From Burkholderia cepacia ATCC 25416 (GTDB lineage: Bacteria > Pseudomonadota > Gammaproteobacteria > Burkholderiales > Burkholderiaceae), in contig NZ_CP012981.1 in assembly GCF_001411495.1 (NCBI RefSeq), positions 2,852,001-2,916,000 of the forward strand: a stretch of DNA of 64,000 nt, written 5' to 3'. Positions 7,781-16,137 of this stretch are shown in pieces. The translations under genes and the position numbers were made by a program. Positions within the stretch are counted from its first letter, which is position 1. The number at the start of each line of letters is the position of its first letter. The notes under the pieces were generated by a model. That model was given only the letters and a program-made list of their open reading frames with translations, did not search any database and was not told the DNA's origin.

Positions 7781-8881
7781 ATGAATCAATCGACCGACAA
7801 CCGGACGCTGTTGCGCACGCTCGGCGTGCGCACACCGATCGTCCAGGCGCCGATGGCCGGCGTCAGCACGCCGGCGCTGGCGGCCGCCGTGTCGAATGCG
7901 GGCGGGCTCGGCTCGCTCGGCGTGGGCGCGACGAACGCCGAAGGCGCCCGCAAGATGATCCGCGACACGCGCGCGCTCACCGACCGGCCGTTCAACATCA
8001 ACGTGTTCTGCCACCGGCCGGCACGCGCCGACGCGGCCGTCGAACGCGCGTGGCTCGACTGGCTCGCGCCGGCGTTCCGCGAATACGGCGCGACGCCGCC
8101 CGCGTCGCTGTCGGAGATCTATACGAGCTTCGTCGCGGACGACGCGATGCAGGCACTGCTCGTCGAAGAGAAGCCGGCCGTCGTCAGCTTCCATTTCGGG
8201 CTGCCGTCCGCGGACGTGATCGACGCGCTGAAGCGCGCGGGCGTCACGCTGTTCGCGACCGCGACGAATCTCGACGAGGCGCACCGGATCGCCGCCGCCG
8301 GCATCGACGCGATCGTCGCGCAGGGCATCGAAGCGGGCGGCCACCGCGGCGTGTTCGATTCGACCGCCCATGACGACCGCCTCGGCACGTTCGCGCTCAC
8401 GCGCCTGATCGTGCGCGAATGCGCGCTGCCGGTGATCGCCGCCGGCGGCATCATGGACGGCGAGGGCATCGCCGCCGCGCTCGCGCTCGGCGCGCAGGCC
8501 GCGCAACTCGGCACCGCGTTCGTCGCGTGCCCGGAGACAGCGATCGACGACGGTTATCGCCGCGCGCTGCTAAGCGACGCCGCACGGCGCACGACGTTCA
8601 CGGCCGCGATCTCCGGCCGGACCGCGCGCGGGATCGCGAACCGGCTGACCGCGCTCGGCGACGACCCGCAGGCGCCGGCCACGCCCGCGTACCCGATCGC
8701 CTACGACGCCGGCAAGGCGCTGCATGCAGCCGCGAAGGCAAAGGGCGAATTCGGCTACGGCGCGCAGTGGGCCGGGCAGGCGGCGCCGCTCGTGCGGCAG
8801 CTGCCGGCGGCCGAGCTGTTCGCCGCACTCGAACGCGAGACGCGGGCGGCGATCGAGCGGATGCAGCACGTGCTGGATTGA
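7781..8881 (+). CDS. nitronate monooxygenase (2-nitropropane dioxygenase family)
   Basis: This is an FMN-dependent TIM-barrel oxidoreductase that oxidises alkyl nitronates. Diagnostic sequence: [27 protein letters not shown] at the N-terminus, [22 protein letters not shown] (phosphate and FMN binding) and [31 protein letters not shown]. The length, 366 residues, fits class I enzymes. ATG 7781 follows an excellent RBS (GCAGGAGG). It stands alone, with about 270 nt upstream containing no other gene. Its role is probably detoxification of nitronates such as propionate 3-nitronate. Confidence 0.85.
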   Translation: MNQSTDNRTLLRTLGVRTPIVQAPMAGVSTPALAAAVSNAGGLGSLGVGATNAEGARKMIRDTRALTDRPFNINVFCHRPARADAAVERAWLDWLAPAFREYGATPPASLSEIYTSFVADDAMQALLVEEKPAVVSFHFGLPSADVIDALKRAGVTLFATATNLDEAHRIAAAGIDAIVAQGIEAGGHRGVFDSTAHDDRLGTFALTRLIVRECALPVIAAGGIMDGEGIAAALALGAQAAQLGTAFVACPETAIDDGYRRALLSDAARRTTFTAAISGRTARGIANRLTALGDDPQAPATPAYPIAYDAGKALHAAAKAKGEFGYGAQWAGQAAPLVRQLPAAELFAALERETRAAIERMQHVLD

Positions 8882-9064
8882 TCGCGCGATCCGCGCTCCA
8901 CACGCGGCGGGCCGCATGCGCATGCCGGCGATCGGAAAACACAACGCGATTGCCCGCCGCCGATTTGAAACGTCCTGTATCTGCGCGAACCGCGGATACA
9001 TCGCGATACATCGCAGGTTCGGGCGTCCGCTATAAAGCAGGCATGACCTCTTCTGGAGCGCACG

Positions 9065-9436
9065 ATGTCTGCAACCTGGCTCAAAGGGTCCTGCCATTGC
9101 GGGGCCGTCAGATTCGAAGTCCGAGCCGCCGTGACGCCGGCGGTTCGCTGCAACTGCAGCCTGTGCCGCCGGCGCGGCGCGCTGATGAGCCAGATGTTCG
9201 CCGCGAGCGAACTGAAGATCGTCGAAGGCGAGGGCGCGCTGACGTGCTACCGCTTCAACACACACACGGCACGCCACTATTTCTGCAGCCATTGTGGCGT
9301 CTATCCGTTCCATCAGACCCGCAAGGACCCGGCCTGCTGGCGCGTCAATCTCGGCTGCCTCGACGGTATCGACCCGTATGCGCTCGACGCGACGGTCGCC
9401 GACGGCGCGAGCCTTTCGGTCGTGGAGGACGCATGA
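9065..9436 (+). CDS. GFA/CENP-V-fold zinc protein
   Basis: A 123-residue protein of the glutathione-dependent formaldehyde-activating (GFA) fold. It has the expected zinc cysteines: CHCGAVRFE near residue 11, CNCSLCRRRG near 31, and FCSHCGVYPFHQ near 74. Many members have no shown activity on formaldehyde, so only the fold is assigned. The RBS (TGGAGCGC) precedes ATG 9065. Its stop overlaps the ATG of a 42-codon ORF (ATGA at 9433), suggesting coupling. Confidence 0.82.
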   Translation: MSATWLKGSCHCGAVRFEVRAAVTPAVRCNCSLCRRRGALMSQMFAASELKIVEGEGALTCYRFNTHTARHYFCSHCGVYPFHQTRKDPACWRVNLGCLDGIDPYALDATVADGASLSVVEDA

Positions 9437-9561
9437 AACGCTGGCTGATGATCCTGCTGTTTGCGGCAGGCGGAGTCGCGACCGAAATCGCGCATCCAGT
9501 GCAATGCACGCTGCTGTCGGCCAGCCGCGTGCAGACCGGCAAGCGCCGCACGCCGCATTGA
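9433..9561 (+). CDS. possible small membrane protein coupled to GFA gene
   Basis: A 42-codon frame whose ATG overlaps the stop of the GFA gene. The first 15 residues (KRWLMILLFAAGGVA) form one hydrophobic segment behind two basic residues, so it could be a single-pass membrane or exported peptide. The C-terminus is basic. GGAGGACGC just upstream acts as RBS. No family recognised; a spurious ORF is possible. Confidence 0.4.
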   Translation: MKRWLMILLFAAGGVATEIAHPVQCTLLSASRVQTGKRRTPH

Positions 9562-9596
9562 CGGCGCGCGGCGCCCGTTGGTTCATCGAGACCGAT

Positions 9597-9634
9597 TTAT
9601 CATGCTTCCGATAAGATCGCACGCGATATATAAT
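9597..9634 (+). promoter_or_regulatory. promoter and operator of the MarR/OhrR-like gene
   Basis: A perfect -10 box TATAAT at 9629-9634 lies 40 nt before the regulator ATG. An inverted repeat, TTATC at 9597-9601 and GATAA at 9610-9614, overlaps the -35 region. This placement suits autorepression by a MarR-family dimer. Confidence 0.5.
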
Positions 9635-9673
9635 CCGTCCATCTGCGGCCGTTCGCGTCGCTGGAGGACGTTC

Positions 9674-10129
9674 ATGAAACCGACCGAAGCACCATCCACC
9701 GCCGCGCCGAAGCTGTCCGAGTTCCTGTGCTTCGCGATCTACTCGACGAACCTCGCGTTCGGCAAGGCCTACAAGCCGATCCTCGAAGAGCTGGGCCTCA
9801 CGTACACGCAATACATCACGATCATTGCGCTGTGGGAGCAGGACAACCAGACGGTCGGCCAGCTCGGGGAGAAGCTGTTCCTCGAATCCAATACGCTGAC
9901 GCCGATCCTGAAGAAGCTCGAGGCAATGGGCTACCTGGAGCGGCATCGCGATCCGTCGGACGAACGCCAGGTGCTCGTCAGCCTGACGAAGAGCGGGCGC
10001 CGCGTGCGCGAGAAGGGGCTCGACATGAACCTCGTCGAGGCCACCGGGCTGAAGCCGGACGAATTCGCGAAGATGCAGAAGGCGATCGTCACGCTGCGCG
10101 GCAACCTGATCCAGTCGACCGACGAATAA
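9674..10129 (+). CDS. ohrR: MarR-family regulator, OhrR-like peroxide sensor
   Basis: A 151-residue winged-helix repressor. The N-terminus LSEFLCFAIYSTNLAFGKAYKPILEELGLTYTQYI matches OhrR, including the reactive Cys (about residue 18 here) that organic hydroperoxides oxidise. The recognition helix and wing follow (ESNTLTPILKKLEAMGYLERHRDPSDERQVLVSLT). No second resolving Cys is seen, as in one-Cys OhrR proteins. ATG 9674 follows GGAGGACGTTC. The likely target, ohr, lies 3 kb downstream rather than adjacent. Operator-like palindromes occur in both promoters. Assignment to OhrR rather than a generic MarR is an inference from the Cys context. Confidence 0.75.
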   Translation: MKPTEAPSTAAPKLSEFLCFAIYSTNLAFGKAYKPILEELGLTYTQYITIIALWEQDNQTVGQLGEKLFLESNTLTPILKKLEAMGYLERHRDPSDERQVLVSLTKSGRRVREKGLDMNLVEATGLKPDEFAKMQKAIVTLRGNLIQSTDE

Positions 10130-10144
10130 CCCCACGGGCTACCA

Positions 10145-10173
10145 GCGGCCGGCACGTGCATCGTGCCGGCCGC
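10145..10173. terminator. perfect 12-bp hairpin between convergent genes
   Basis: The inverted repeat GCGGCCGGCACG / CGTGCCGGCCGC with a 5-nt loop lies between the ohrR-like gene (ends 10129) and the convergent GNAT gene (ends 10178). There is no T-run, but its strength and position suggest a bidirectional transcript end. Confidence 0.55.
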
Positions 10174-10177
10174 GTCG

Positions 10178-10903
10178 TCATGCGTGCCCGTCGCCCAGCA
10201 CCAGCAGGTGCATCTCGCGGCGCACGACAAAACCCAGTGCGAGATAACGCTCGATCGCGACCCGGTTGGACGTGAGGACGTGCAGGAAAGGCGTTTCCGC
10301 GCGCGCATCGATGGCCGCGATCAACGACCGGATCAGACGTGCCGCCAGCCCTTGCCGCCGGAACGCGGCATCCACGCACACGGCGCTGATCTCGGTATAC
10401 CCGTCGACCTGCATCCGCTCGCCGGCCATCGCGGCCAGCCTGCCTTCGTTGCGGATGCCGATATAGCGGCCAAGCTCGAACGTGCGCGGGCCGAACGGGC
10501 CGGGCTGCGCGGCCGTGGTCAGCGCGAGCATGTCCGGCACGTCGGCTTCGGTGAGCGTGACGTGGCCCGCTTCAGGTGCCGGGGCGAGCGTCCCTTGCCA
10601 GACCATTTGCAACAGGGTCGCGCGCCGGATCGCCGACAAGCCCGCCGGCAATTCGATCTCGTCGGGCATGACGAGTGCCGCCGGCCCGTGTGCGGCGACC
10701 AGTGCGCGCAACGCGTCGAACGATGCCGCGCCGGTATCCTCGATCGCGGCAAACGGCGCGATGGCGGCCGGAAACCGCCATGCACGGCCATCGCCGAGCG
10801 CAAAGCGGCGCTGCCTGCCGGTCAGCGCGTTCCACACCACATGGTCGAGCGGGTGCGTACTGCCTGTTGCGCCTGTCGCGTTTCCGGTCGTTGCATCGGA
10901 CAT
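10178..10903 (-). CDS. GNAT-family N-acetyltransferase
   Basis: A 241-residue protein whose C-terminal half is a FR47-type GNAT domain. It has an acceptor-strand region with EISAVCVDAAFRRQGLAARLIRSLIAAI (the Q/RxxGxG/A acetyl-CoA loop, about 180-207) and FLHVLTSNRVAIERYLALGFVVRREMHLLVL (the C-terminal strand and Tyr). The N-terminal half carries an additional, poorly conserved domain. ATG 10903 follows GAGGAGCAGCCG; earlier in-frame sequence is not protein-like. Substrate unknown. It is convergent with the OhrR-like gene, with a strong hairpin between. Confidence 0.8.
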   Translation of the reverse strand: MSDATTGNATGATGSTHPLDHVVWNALTGRQRRFALGDGRAWRFPAAIAPFAAIEDTGAASFDALRALVAAHGPAALVMPDEIELPAGLSAIRRATLLQMVWQGTLAPAPEAGHVTLTEADVPDMLALTTAAQPGPFGPRTFELGRYIGIRNEGRLAAMAGERMQVDGYTEISAVCVDAAFRRQGLAARLIRSLIAAIDARAETPFLHVLTSNRVAIERYLALGFVVRREMHLLVLGDGHA

Positions 10904-11125
10904 CGGCTGCTCCTCGATTGAAGGTTTCGGTTGCACAGCATAGACCGGGACCGGAGAGGCAGGGCGCGGCGCAACATCGATCGTGTCACCGGTACGGTGC
11001 GGGGTGCGCGGCACGTGTTGCCGAAGCCCGGGCCAGCGTTGCCGGCGCGCCGGCTCCGCCCTGACCGGAAACGACAGGATCACCGCCAGCCCGTGCCCTC
11101 CGGTACCGGCAGTCACCTCGACGAG

Positions 11126-11506
11126 ATGCCGCTTGTCGCGATGCCGGTCGAACAGGCCGTCGCGATCGTTCACTGCGCGTTCGTGCGCCACCTGGCCGCG
11201 GATGGCGTGTTCTACCCGTTCACCTACGTGCCGCGCTGCCCGATCCCGGCGCGCTACCTGGAGGCGATGCACATTCGCGCCATCCGGATCGGCATCGCGT
11301 GGATGAACTTTCCGCCCGCCGTCGTGTACCGCTTCGAACGCCGGGTCGATGCAATCGGCCGTCAATGGACTGATGCACCGCCGCAGCGGGATGCGGTTGC
11401 GGAAGCAACGATCCTGCACGGCGTCGATATCATCCGGTTGCGCCATACGCCGTCACTCGATTCGAGCGGCGCCGGGCCATCGGCAGACGTGCGTTCATCA
11501 TCGTGA
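11126..11506 (+). CDS. uncharacterised ORF, possibly a decayed gene
   Basis: The 126-codon frame from ATG 11126 has the strong G/C third-position pattern of real genes over its first ~75 codons (MPLVAMPVEQAVAIVHCAFV, then YVPRCPIPARYLEAMHIRAI and IGIAWMNFPPAVVYRFERR). The last part is low-complexity and less gene-like. There is no clear RBS and no recognisable family. It may be a C-terminal fragment of a larger gene whose upstream part has been lost or frame-shifted; codons upstream in other frames are not convincing. The stretch 11507-11766 holds nothing else that I can support. Confidence 0.35.
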   Translation: MPLVAMPVEQAVAIVHCAFVRHLAADGVFYPFTYVPRCPIPARYLEAMHIRAIRIGIAWMNFPPAVVYRFERRVDAIGRQWTDAPPQRDAVAEATILHGVDIIRLRHTPSLDSSGAGPSADVRSSS

Positions 11507-11766
11507 ACGCGCTTGGGAATGGAGTGTTGTTCGGCCTGCCACGAATGCTGTCTCTTCTTGCATGCGCGCGGGTCGCGAGAACCGGCGGCCGCATCGGTGC
11601 CGCGCGCGATCGAATCCCGGGCCGACGCAAGTAACGGATGTACATCAACCTGCATCGCTGCTTGCCGCCGAAGGCCGACGAGGAGCGCGTCGTGCTCGCG
11701 CGCCCCCGTTCCCCGCACGTCGTACCGCGCCGCCCGGACGGGCGTAACGATTCCGGCGACGCATGC

Positions 11767-12093
11767 TCAATGGCCGAAGTAGATCGAGCGTTCCGCCATG
11801 CGAATCGCGCTGCGGTTTCCCGACTGCGTCGCCCCGACGGCATCGTCGCCGTAACCGGACGCTTGCGACCCGACCGCGACCGCATCGTTGTCGTGAACCC
11901 GGCGCAGCGCGGCCTGCAGATTGTCCGGATAGTTCGGGTCGTTGGGGCGGTTCGGCAGGTAGCCGGCCTTTTGCAGTGCGGCCAGTTCCGCACGCACCTG
12001 CGCACGCGTCACGGTGCTTTCGCCAGCGTACGTCGGCGCGGCAACGGCGGCCGACACGGCAACAAGAAGGGCGGCGATCAGTGGGGTCTTCAT
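11767..12093 (-). CDS. DUF4148 secreted small protein, copy 1
   Basis: A 108-residue exported protein of the DUF4148 family common in Burkholderia. It has a signal peptide (MKTPLIAALLVAVSAAVAAPTYA), then the family core VTRAQVRAELAALQKAGYLPNRPND, and ends in RMAERSIYFGH. Two ATGs are adjacent; the second (12093) is better spaced from the GAGGT ribosome-binding site. It is the downstream member of three tandem paralogues with about 400-bp periodicity. Function of the family is unknown; members are small periplasmic proteins often induced by stress. Confidence 0.8.
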   Translation of the reverse strand: MKTPLIAALLVAVSAAVAAPTYAGESTVTRAQVRAELAALQKAGYLPNRPNDPNYPDNLQAALRRVHDNDAVAVGSQASGYGDDAVGATQSGNRSAIRMAERSIYFGH

Positions 12094-12168
12094 CATTCAC
12101 CTCGACAAAAAAATGGATTCAGCGGTTGCGCATCGTGCGCCGGCAGCCGGCGCCGTTCGCGGTTTCGT

Positions 12169-12495
12169 TCAATGACCGAAGTAGATCGAGCGTTCGGCGA
12201 CGCGTGTCGCGGGCCGCCGGCCCGACTGCGTCGCGGCGACGGTTTCGCTGCCGTAGCCGGATGTCGCCGCATCGGCCACCACGGCGTCGTTCGCGTGAAT
12301 GCGCGTCAGCGCGGCCTGCAGGTCGACCGGATAGTGCGGATCGTTCGCGCGGCCCGGCTGATAACCGGCCTGTTCCAGCTGGACGAGCTCGGCACGCACC
12401 TGCGCGCGGGACACGACGGCTTCATCGGCGAACGCCGGTACGGAGGCGGAGGCAGACACGGCGACGAGAAGGGCGGCGATCAATTGGGTTTTCAT
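12169..12495 (-). CDS. DUF4148 secreted small protein, copy 2
   Basis: The middle paralogue of the tandem triplet, 108 residues. It has signal peptide MKTQLIAALLVAVSASASVPAFA, core VSRAQVRAELVQLEQAGYQPG and C-terminus RVAERSIYFGH. It shares the closing YFGH tail and the spacing of all features with its neighbours, so duplication is recent enough to keep length exactly. The second of two adjacent ATGs fits the AGGTAA ribosome-binding site. The 72-nt gap before copy 1 contains a GCGCCGG/CCGGCGC stem-loop followed, about 20 nt later, by a run of T on the transcript. Confidence 0.8.
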   Translation of the reverse strand: MKTQLIAALLVAVSASASVPAFADEAVVSRAQVRAELVQLEQAGYQPGRANDPHYPVDLQAALTRIHANDAVVADAATSGYGSETVAATQSGRRPATRVAERSIYFGH

Positions 12496-12564
12496 CATTT
12501 ACCTCGACAGAACAGGGATGGAAGGAATTCAGGGTTCGCGTTTCGACGGACGGCGCAAGCACGC

Positions 12565-12891
12565 TCAATGTCCGAAATACACCGAGCGGTCGGCCACGCT
12601 GACTGCATGCCGGCGGCCCGATTGCGTGGCCGCATCGCCGTTGCCGCCGTAGCCGGACGCCTGGTCGTTGCCGGCGACCGCATCGGCCGCCTGGATCCGC
12701 GTGAGTGCGGCCTGGAGATCGTCCGGATAGGTTGCGTCGGTCGCGCGATTCAGCGGGTAACCGGCGTGTTGCAGCTGGGCGAGCTCGGCGCGCACCTGCG
12801 CACGCGTCACGGTGGTTTCGCTGGAGAACGCCGGTGCGGCAGCAGAGGCCGAAACAGCGACGAGAAGGGCGGCGATCAGTCGGGTATTCAT
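12565..12891 (-). CDS. DUF4148 secreted small protein, copy 3
   Basis: The first-transcribed paralogue, 108 residues. It has signal peptide MNTRLIAALLVAVSASAAAPAFS, core VTRAQVRAELAQLQHAGYPLN and a tail VADRSVYFGH that varies slightly from the other copies. It lies 66 nt upstream of copy 2 and downstream of ohr on the same strand, 70 nt from the ohr stop. No shared role with ohr is apparent beyond possible stress regulation. Confidence 0.8.
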   Translation of the reverse strand: MNTRLIAALLVAVSASAAAPAFSSETTVTRAQVRAELAQLQHAGYPLNRATDATYPDDLQAALTRIQAADAVAGNDQASGYGGNGDAATQSGRRHAVSVADRSVYFGH

Positions 12892-12961
12892 CATTCACCT
12901 CTAAAAGAAAGAATTAGAACCGGGCATTCGGTCAGGCGGCGCCAGGCCGCCCGACGTGCGT

Positions 12962-13381
12962 TCAAGCGATACGGATGTCGACGTCGATGTTGCCGCGCGT
13001 CGCCTTCGAATACGGGCAGGTCTGGTGCGCGGCATCGACGATGCGCTGCGCGACGTCGCGATCGAGCCCCGGCACGCTCACGTTCAGCCGGGCCTGCAGG
13101 AAGTACGCGTTGCCGGCGGTGCCGAGATCCACTTCGGCGTCGACGGCGAGATCGGCCGGCAACGTCACCTTCGCGGCACGCGCCGCGAGCTGCATCGCGC
13201 CGATGAAGCAGGCCGACCAGCCTGCCGCGAACAGTTGCTCGGGATTGGTGCCGGTGCCGGCGCTGCCCGGCGACGACAACTGGATGTCGAGGCGGCCGTC
13301 GGAACTGCGTGCCGCACCGTCGCGGCCGCCGGAAGTCGTATGCGTCTTGCCCGTGTACAGCACTTGTTCGATCTTGCTCAT
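12962..13381 (-). CDS. ohr: organic hydroperoxide resistance peroxidase Ohr
   Basis: A thiol peroxidase of the OsmC/Ohr family that reduces organic hydroperoxides and peroxynitrite. It is 139 residues long. Both catalytic cysteines are visible: in GWSACFIGAM (about 59) and in QTCPYSKATRGN (about 123). The substrate-site Arg lies in GGRDGAARSSDG. Adjacent ATGs occur at 13384 and 13381; the second is better spaced from GGAG. The promoter region carries two palindromes that suit OhrR. The OhrR-like gene at 9674-10129 is the likely regulator, though the two genes are not adjacent. Confidence 0.9.
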   Translation of the reverse strand: MSKIEQVLYTGKTHTTSGGRDGAARSSDGRLDIQLSSPGSAGTGTNPEQLFAAGWSACFIGAMQLAARAAKVTLPADLAVDAEVDLGTAGNAYFLQARLNVSVPGLDRDVAQRIVDAAHQTCPYSKATRGNIDVDIRIA

Positions 13382-13413
13382 CATTTGCTCCGTCAGTTGA
13401 GGTTTGTCTCAGA

Positions 13414-13488
13414 TGCGATTCGATCGCATGCGACGCAGTTTGGTCTTGTCGCCCGCCCACGTCAAGCGCATTCGATTAAATCGCATGC
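13414..13488 (-). promoter_or_regulatory. two palindromes upstream of ohr, likely OhrR operators
   Basis: TGCGAT-TCG-ATCGCA at 13414-13428 is a perfect inverted repeat. At 13468-13488 a near-palindrome has the core CGATTAAATCG, close to the AATTAAATT core of known OhrR operators. Both precede the ohr start by 30-110 nt. Confidence 0.55.
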
Positions 13489-13655
13489 GATATTTTGTAT
13501 TTCAATGTATCCGGAACGCGTAGCGCCTTCCAGGACAAGCCTTTCCGGCGATCGATCCCTGATAACCGGGGAACACGGAACGACGCCGAAACAGACACGG
13601 AAGCGGGGAGCTGCCGGTCTGACTTTCCAGAAAGCGAACAGGCTCCTTGTCATTA

Positions 13656-13678
13656 TTTCGCTTTCTACAATGCATTGT
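13656..13678 (+). promoter_or_regulatory. LysR-site candidate upstream of the MHS transporter
   Basis: TTTCGCTTT at 13656-13664 is followed by a perfect 12-bp palindrome ACAATGCATTGT at 13667-13678, about 90 nt before the transporter start. A related TTTCGCTTT plus CATTG arrangement occurs at 16039-16063 between the LysR and oxidase genes. Confidence 0.4.
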
Positions 13679-13769
13679 CTCTTCTAACCTTGCCACACCC
13701 GATCGCAAGCGGCCCGCCCACGGCCGGCACTTGCACGGATCACGAGCACAATCGAAACGGAGACATTAC

Positions 13770-15089
13770 GTGTCGCGCGTCAGCCCTCTTGCAACGGCCA
13801 CGGATTCCCGGCCGACCGGAACCCTCGCGAACCTCCGATCCATCTTCAGCGGATCGGTAGGCAACCTCATCGAGTATTACGACTGGTACGTGTATTCCGC
13901 GTTTTCGCTGTATTTCGCGAAGGCGTTCTTTCCCAACGGCAACCTGACCGTGCAGTTGCTGAACACGGCGGCCATCTTCGCCGTCGGTTTCGTCATGCGC
14001 CCGATCGGCGGCTGGCTCGTCGGCCTGTACGCGGATCGCAACGGACGCAAGGCCGCGCTGCTCGTCTCGGTGCTGGCGATGTGCGTCGGCTCGCTGATCA
14101 TCGGCCTGACCCCCGGTTACGACACGATCGGCCTTGCCGCGCCGGTGCTCCTGGTCTTCGCGCGACTGCTGCAAGGGCTGAGCCTCGGCGGCGAATACGC
14201 GAGTTCGGCAACCTACCTGAGCGAGATGGCCGACAAGTCCCGGCGCGGCTTCTATTCGAGCTTCCTGTTCGCGACCCTGTCGCTCGGCCAGTTGCTCGCG
14301 ATGGGCGTGCTGGTCGTGCTGCAGCAGTTTTTCCTGACCACCGCGCAACTCGAAAGCTGGGGATGGCGCATCCCGTTCCTGCTCGGATCGCTGCTGGCCT
14401 GCAGCGCGATCTTCCTGCGCAGCAACATGCAGGAAACGGCATCGTTCGAGCAGCACCGCCGCAGCAAGCGCCGCCACGCGTCGATCGCCGACCTGTTCCA
14501 CCACAAACGCGAGTGCCTGATCGTGGCCGGCCTGACGCTCGGCGGCACGGTCGCGTTTTATGCCTATACGACGTACATGCAGAAATTCCTCGTCAACAGC
14601 GCGGGGATGAGCAAGGCCGACGCATCGATGGTCTCCGTGATCAGCCTGCTGGCATTCGTCGCGATGCAGCCGATCTTCGGCAGCCTGTCCGATCGCGTCG
14701 GGCGTCGCCCGCTGCTGATCGCGTTCGGCGTACTCGGCACGCTCTGCACCGTGCCGATCTTCCAGGCGCTCCGCGGCGTTCAGACAACCGGCGCCGCGCT
14801 GGCGCTGATCGTCGCCGCGCTGCTGATCGTCAGCCTGTATTCGTCGGTCAGCGCCGTGGCCAAGGCCGAACTGTTTCCGGTCGGCGTGCGCGCACTGGGC
14901 GTCGGGTTGCCGTACGCAATCACGGTGTCGCTGTTCGGCGGAACGGCCGAATACGTCGCGCTGTGGATGAAGAGCATCGGACACGAAGCGTGGTTCTTCT
15001 ACTACGTGTCGGCGTGCGTGCTCGTGTCGCTGCTGTGCTACCTGTGGATGCCCGATCCCAAGCAGGTCTCGCGCATCGACGAAGCGTGA
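13770..15089 (+). CDS. MHS-family MFS metabolite:H+ symporter
   Basis: A 439-residue twelve-helix transporter of the metabolite:H+ symporter group (KgtP, ShiA, ProP relatives). Signature sequence: SGSVGNLIEYYDWYVYSAFS at the N-terminus, MRPIGGWLVGLYADRNGRKAAL (motif A), LQGLSLGGEYASSATYLSEM, and FGSLSDRVGRRPLL in the second half. GTG at 13770, 7 nt after GGAG, is the best start; upstream in-frame sequence is not protein-like. It probably imports a carboxylate. The LysR and alpha-hydroxy-acid oxidase genes next to it suggest a 2-hydroxy acid, an inference from context. Confidence 0.82.
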   Translation: MSRVSPLATATDSRPTGTLANLRSIFSGSVGNLIEYYDWYVYSAFSLYFAKAFFPNGNLTVQLLNTAAIFAVGFVMRPIGGWLVGLYADRNGRKAALLVSVLAMCVGSLIIGLTPGYDTIGLAAPVLLVFARLLQGLSLGGEYASSATYLSEMADKSRRGFYSSFLFATLSLGQLLAMGVLVVLQQFFLTTAQLESWGWRIPFLLGSLLACSAIFLRSNMQETASFEQHRRSKRRHASIADLFHHKRECLIVAGLTLGGTVAFYAYTTYMQKFLVNSAGMSKADASMVSVISLLAFVAMQPIFGSLSDRVGRRPLLIAFGVLGTLCTVPIFQALRGVQTTGAALALIVAALLIVSLYSSVSAVAKAELFPVGVRALGVGLPYAITVSLFGGTAEYVALWMKSIGHEAWFFYYVSACVLVSLLCYLWMPDPKQVSRIDEA

Positions 15090-15146
15090 CGACGGCACGC
15101 TTCTTCGCGATCGCCCGGGCCTGACGCCGGGCGGCAAGTCACGGGT

Positions 15147-16034
15147 TCAGCGGAAGTCCGCGTAATGCCGCACCAGCGACAGCATCGACGGAATCAGCCC
15201 GCGCACGTCGCCGCGGCGCCACTGGAACGCATATTGAAGCGGCGCCAGCGGCGGCTCGCTCGTCAGCTGCACGAGATGGCCGCCCGGCCGCGCGCGAGCC
15301 CAGTCGACCGGCAGGAAGCCGATGCCGACGCCTTCGCCCAGCATGCCGGCCACCGCACTCCAGTTGTTGCACTCGATCCTGCGCGCGTGATTGACGCCGC
15401 ACGCGAGCAGCCAGTCGTCGAGAATACGTGTCACGCCCGAACCGGACGGCAGCAGCACCAGCGCGTGGCTGGCGAGCAGCGCCGGCGTCAGGACGCGCTC
15501 GCGGCCGACCAGCGCCTCGGCCGCCATCCACGCGAACCGCGCTTCCGCCACCGGCTGCGACAGCACACTGCTGCGCGACGACCGGCCGGCGATCACCGCG
15601 AAATCCAGTTCACCGGCATCGACTTTCTCCTCCAGTGCCGCGCCCACGTCGACATACGGCTCCAGCGCCAGCTTCGGGTGCTGCTTCTGGACCGCCGCCA
15701 CGAAGCGCGGCAGCCACGTCAGCGCCGACAGTTCGCCGACGCCGAAGCGCAGCCGGCCGCTCAACCCTTCGTCCCTGGCAACCGATTCCTGCAGCGCGGC
15801 GACGGACTCGAGCACCCGCACCACGGCCGGCAGCAGCGCCTCGCCGTCGTCGGTCAGCACGGCCCGGTGGCCGCTCCGGTCGAACAGCGTGCGTTCGACG
15901 ACCTGTTCCAGTTCGTTGATGCGCTTGGACAGCGACGACACCGACAGGTGCAGCCGTTGCGCAGCGGTCGAGAAGTTTGCGCAGGTCGCCGCCCAGTAGA
16001 ACGCGTCGAGCTGCTTGAGAGTCGGAGTCGCCAT
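15147..16034 (-). CDS. LysR-family regulator of transporter/oxidase pair
   Basis: A 295-residue LysR regulator: DNA-binding domain at about residues 5-62 (LKQLDAFYWAATCANFSTAAQRLHLSVSSLSKRINELE), then an effector domain (RLRFGVGELSALTWLPRFVAAVQ...). It lies between a hydroxy-acid-type transporter gene and the divergently transcribed FMN oxidase gene, so it most likely controls both. TTTCGCTTT elements occur in both flanking promoter regions. Start ATG 16034; the 103-nt gap to the oxidase holds the divergent promoters. Confidence 0.85.
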   Translation of the reverse strand: MATPTLKQLDAFYWAATCANFSTAAQRLHLSVSSLSKRINELEQVVERTLFDRSGHRAVLTDDGEALLPAVVRVLESVAALQESVARDEGLSGRLRFGVGELSALTWLPRFVAAVQKQHPKLALEPYVDVGAALEEKVDAGELDFAVIAGRSSRSSVLSQPVAEARFAWMAAEALVGRERVLTPALLASHALVLLPSGSGVTRILDDWLLACGVNHARRIECNNWSAVAGMLGEGVGIGFLPVDWARARPGGHLVQLTSEPPLAPLQYAFQWRRGDVRGLIPSMLSLVRHYADFR

Positions 16035-16038
16035 TGTC

Positions 16039-16083
16039 TTTCGCTTTTATCGAACAAATTCATTGGAAGATTATCGCTTTTTA
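16039..16083. promoter_or_regulatory. direct repeats in the LysR/oxidase divergent promoter
   Basis: TCGCTTTTAT at 16041-16050 and TCGCTTTTTA at 16074-16083 are direct repeats 33 bp apart, three helical turns, with CATTG between them. They suit binding by the LysR protein encoded at 15147-16034. Confidence 0.4.
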
Positions 16084-16137
16084 AGCAAGCCGCGCGTACC
16101 TAAAATTCCGCCATCGATTCGAAAACAGGCTTCAGAC

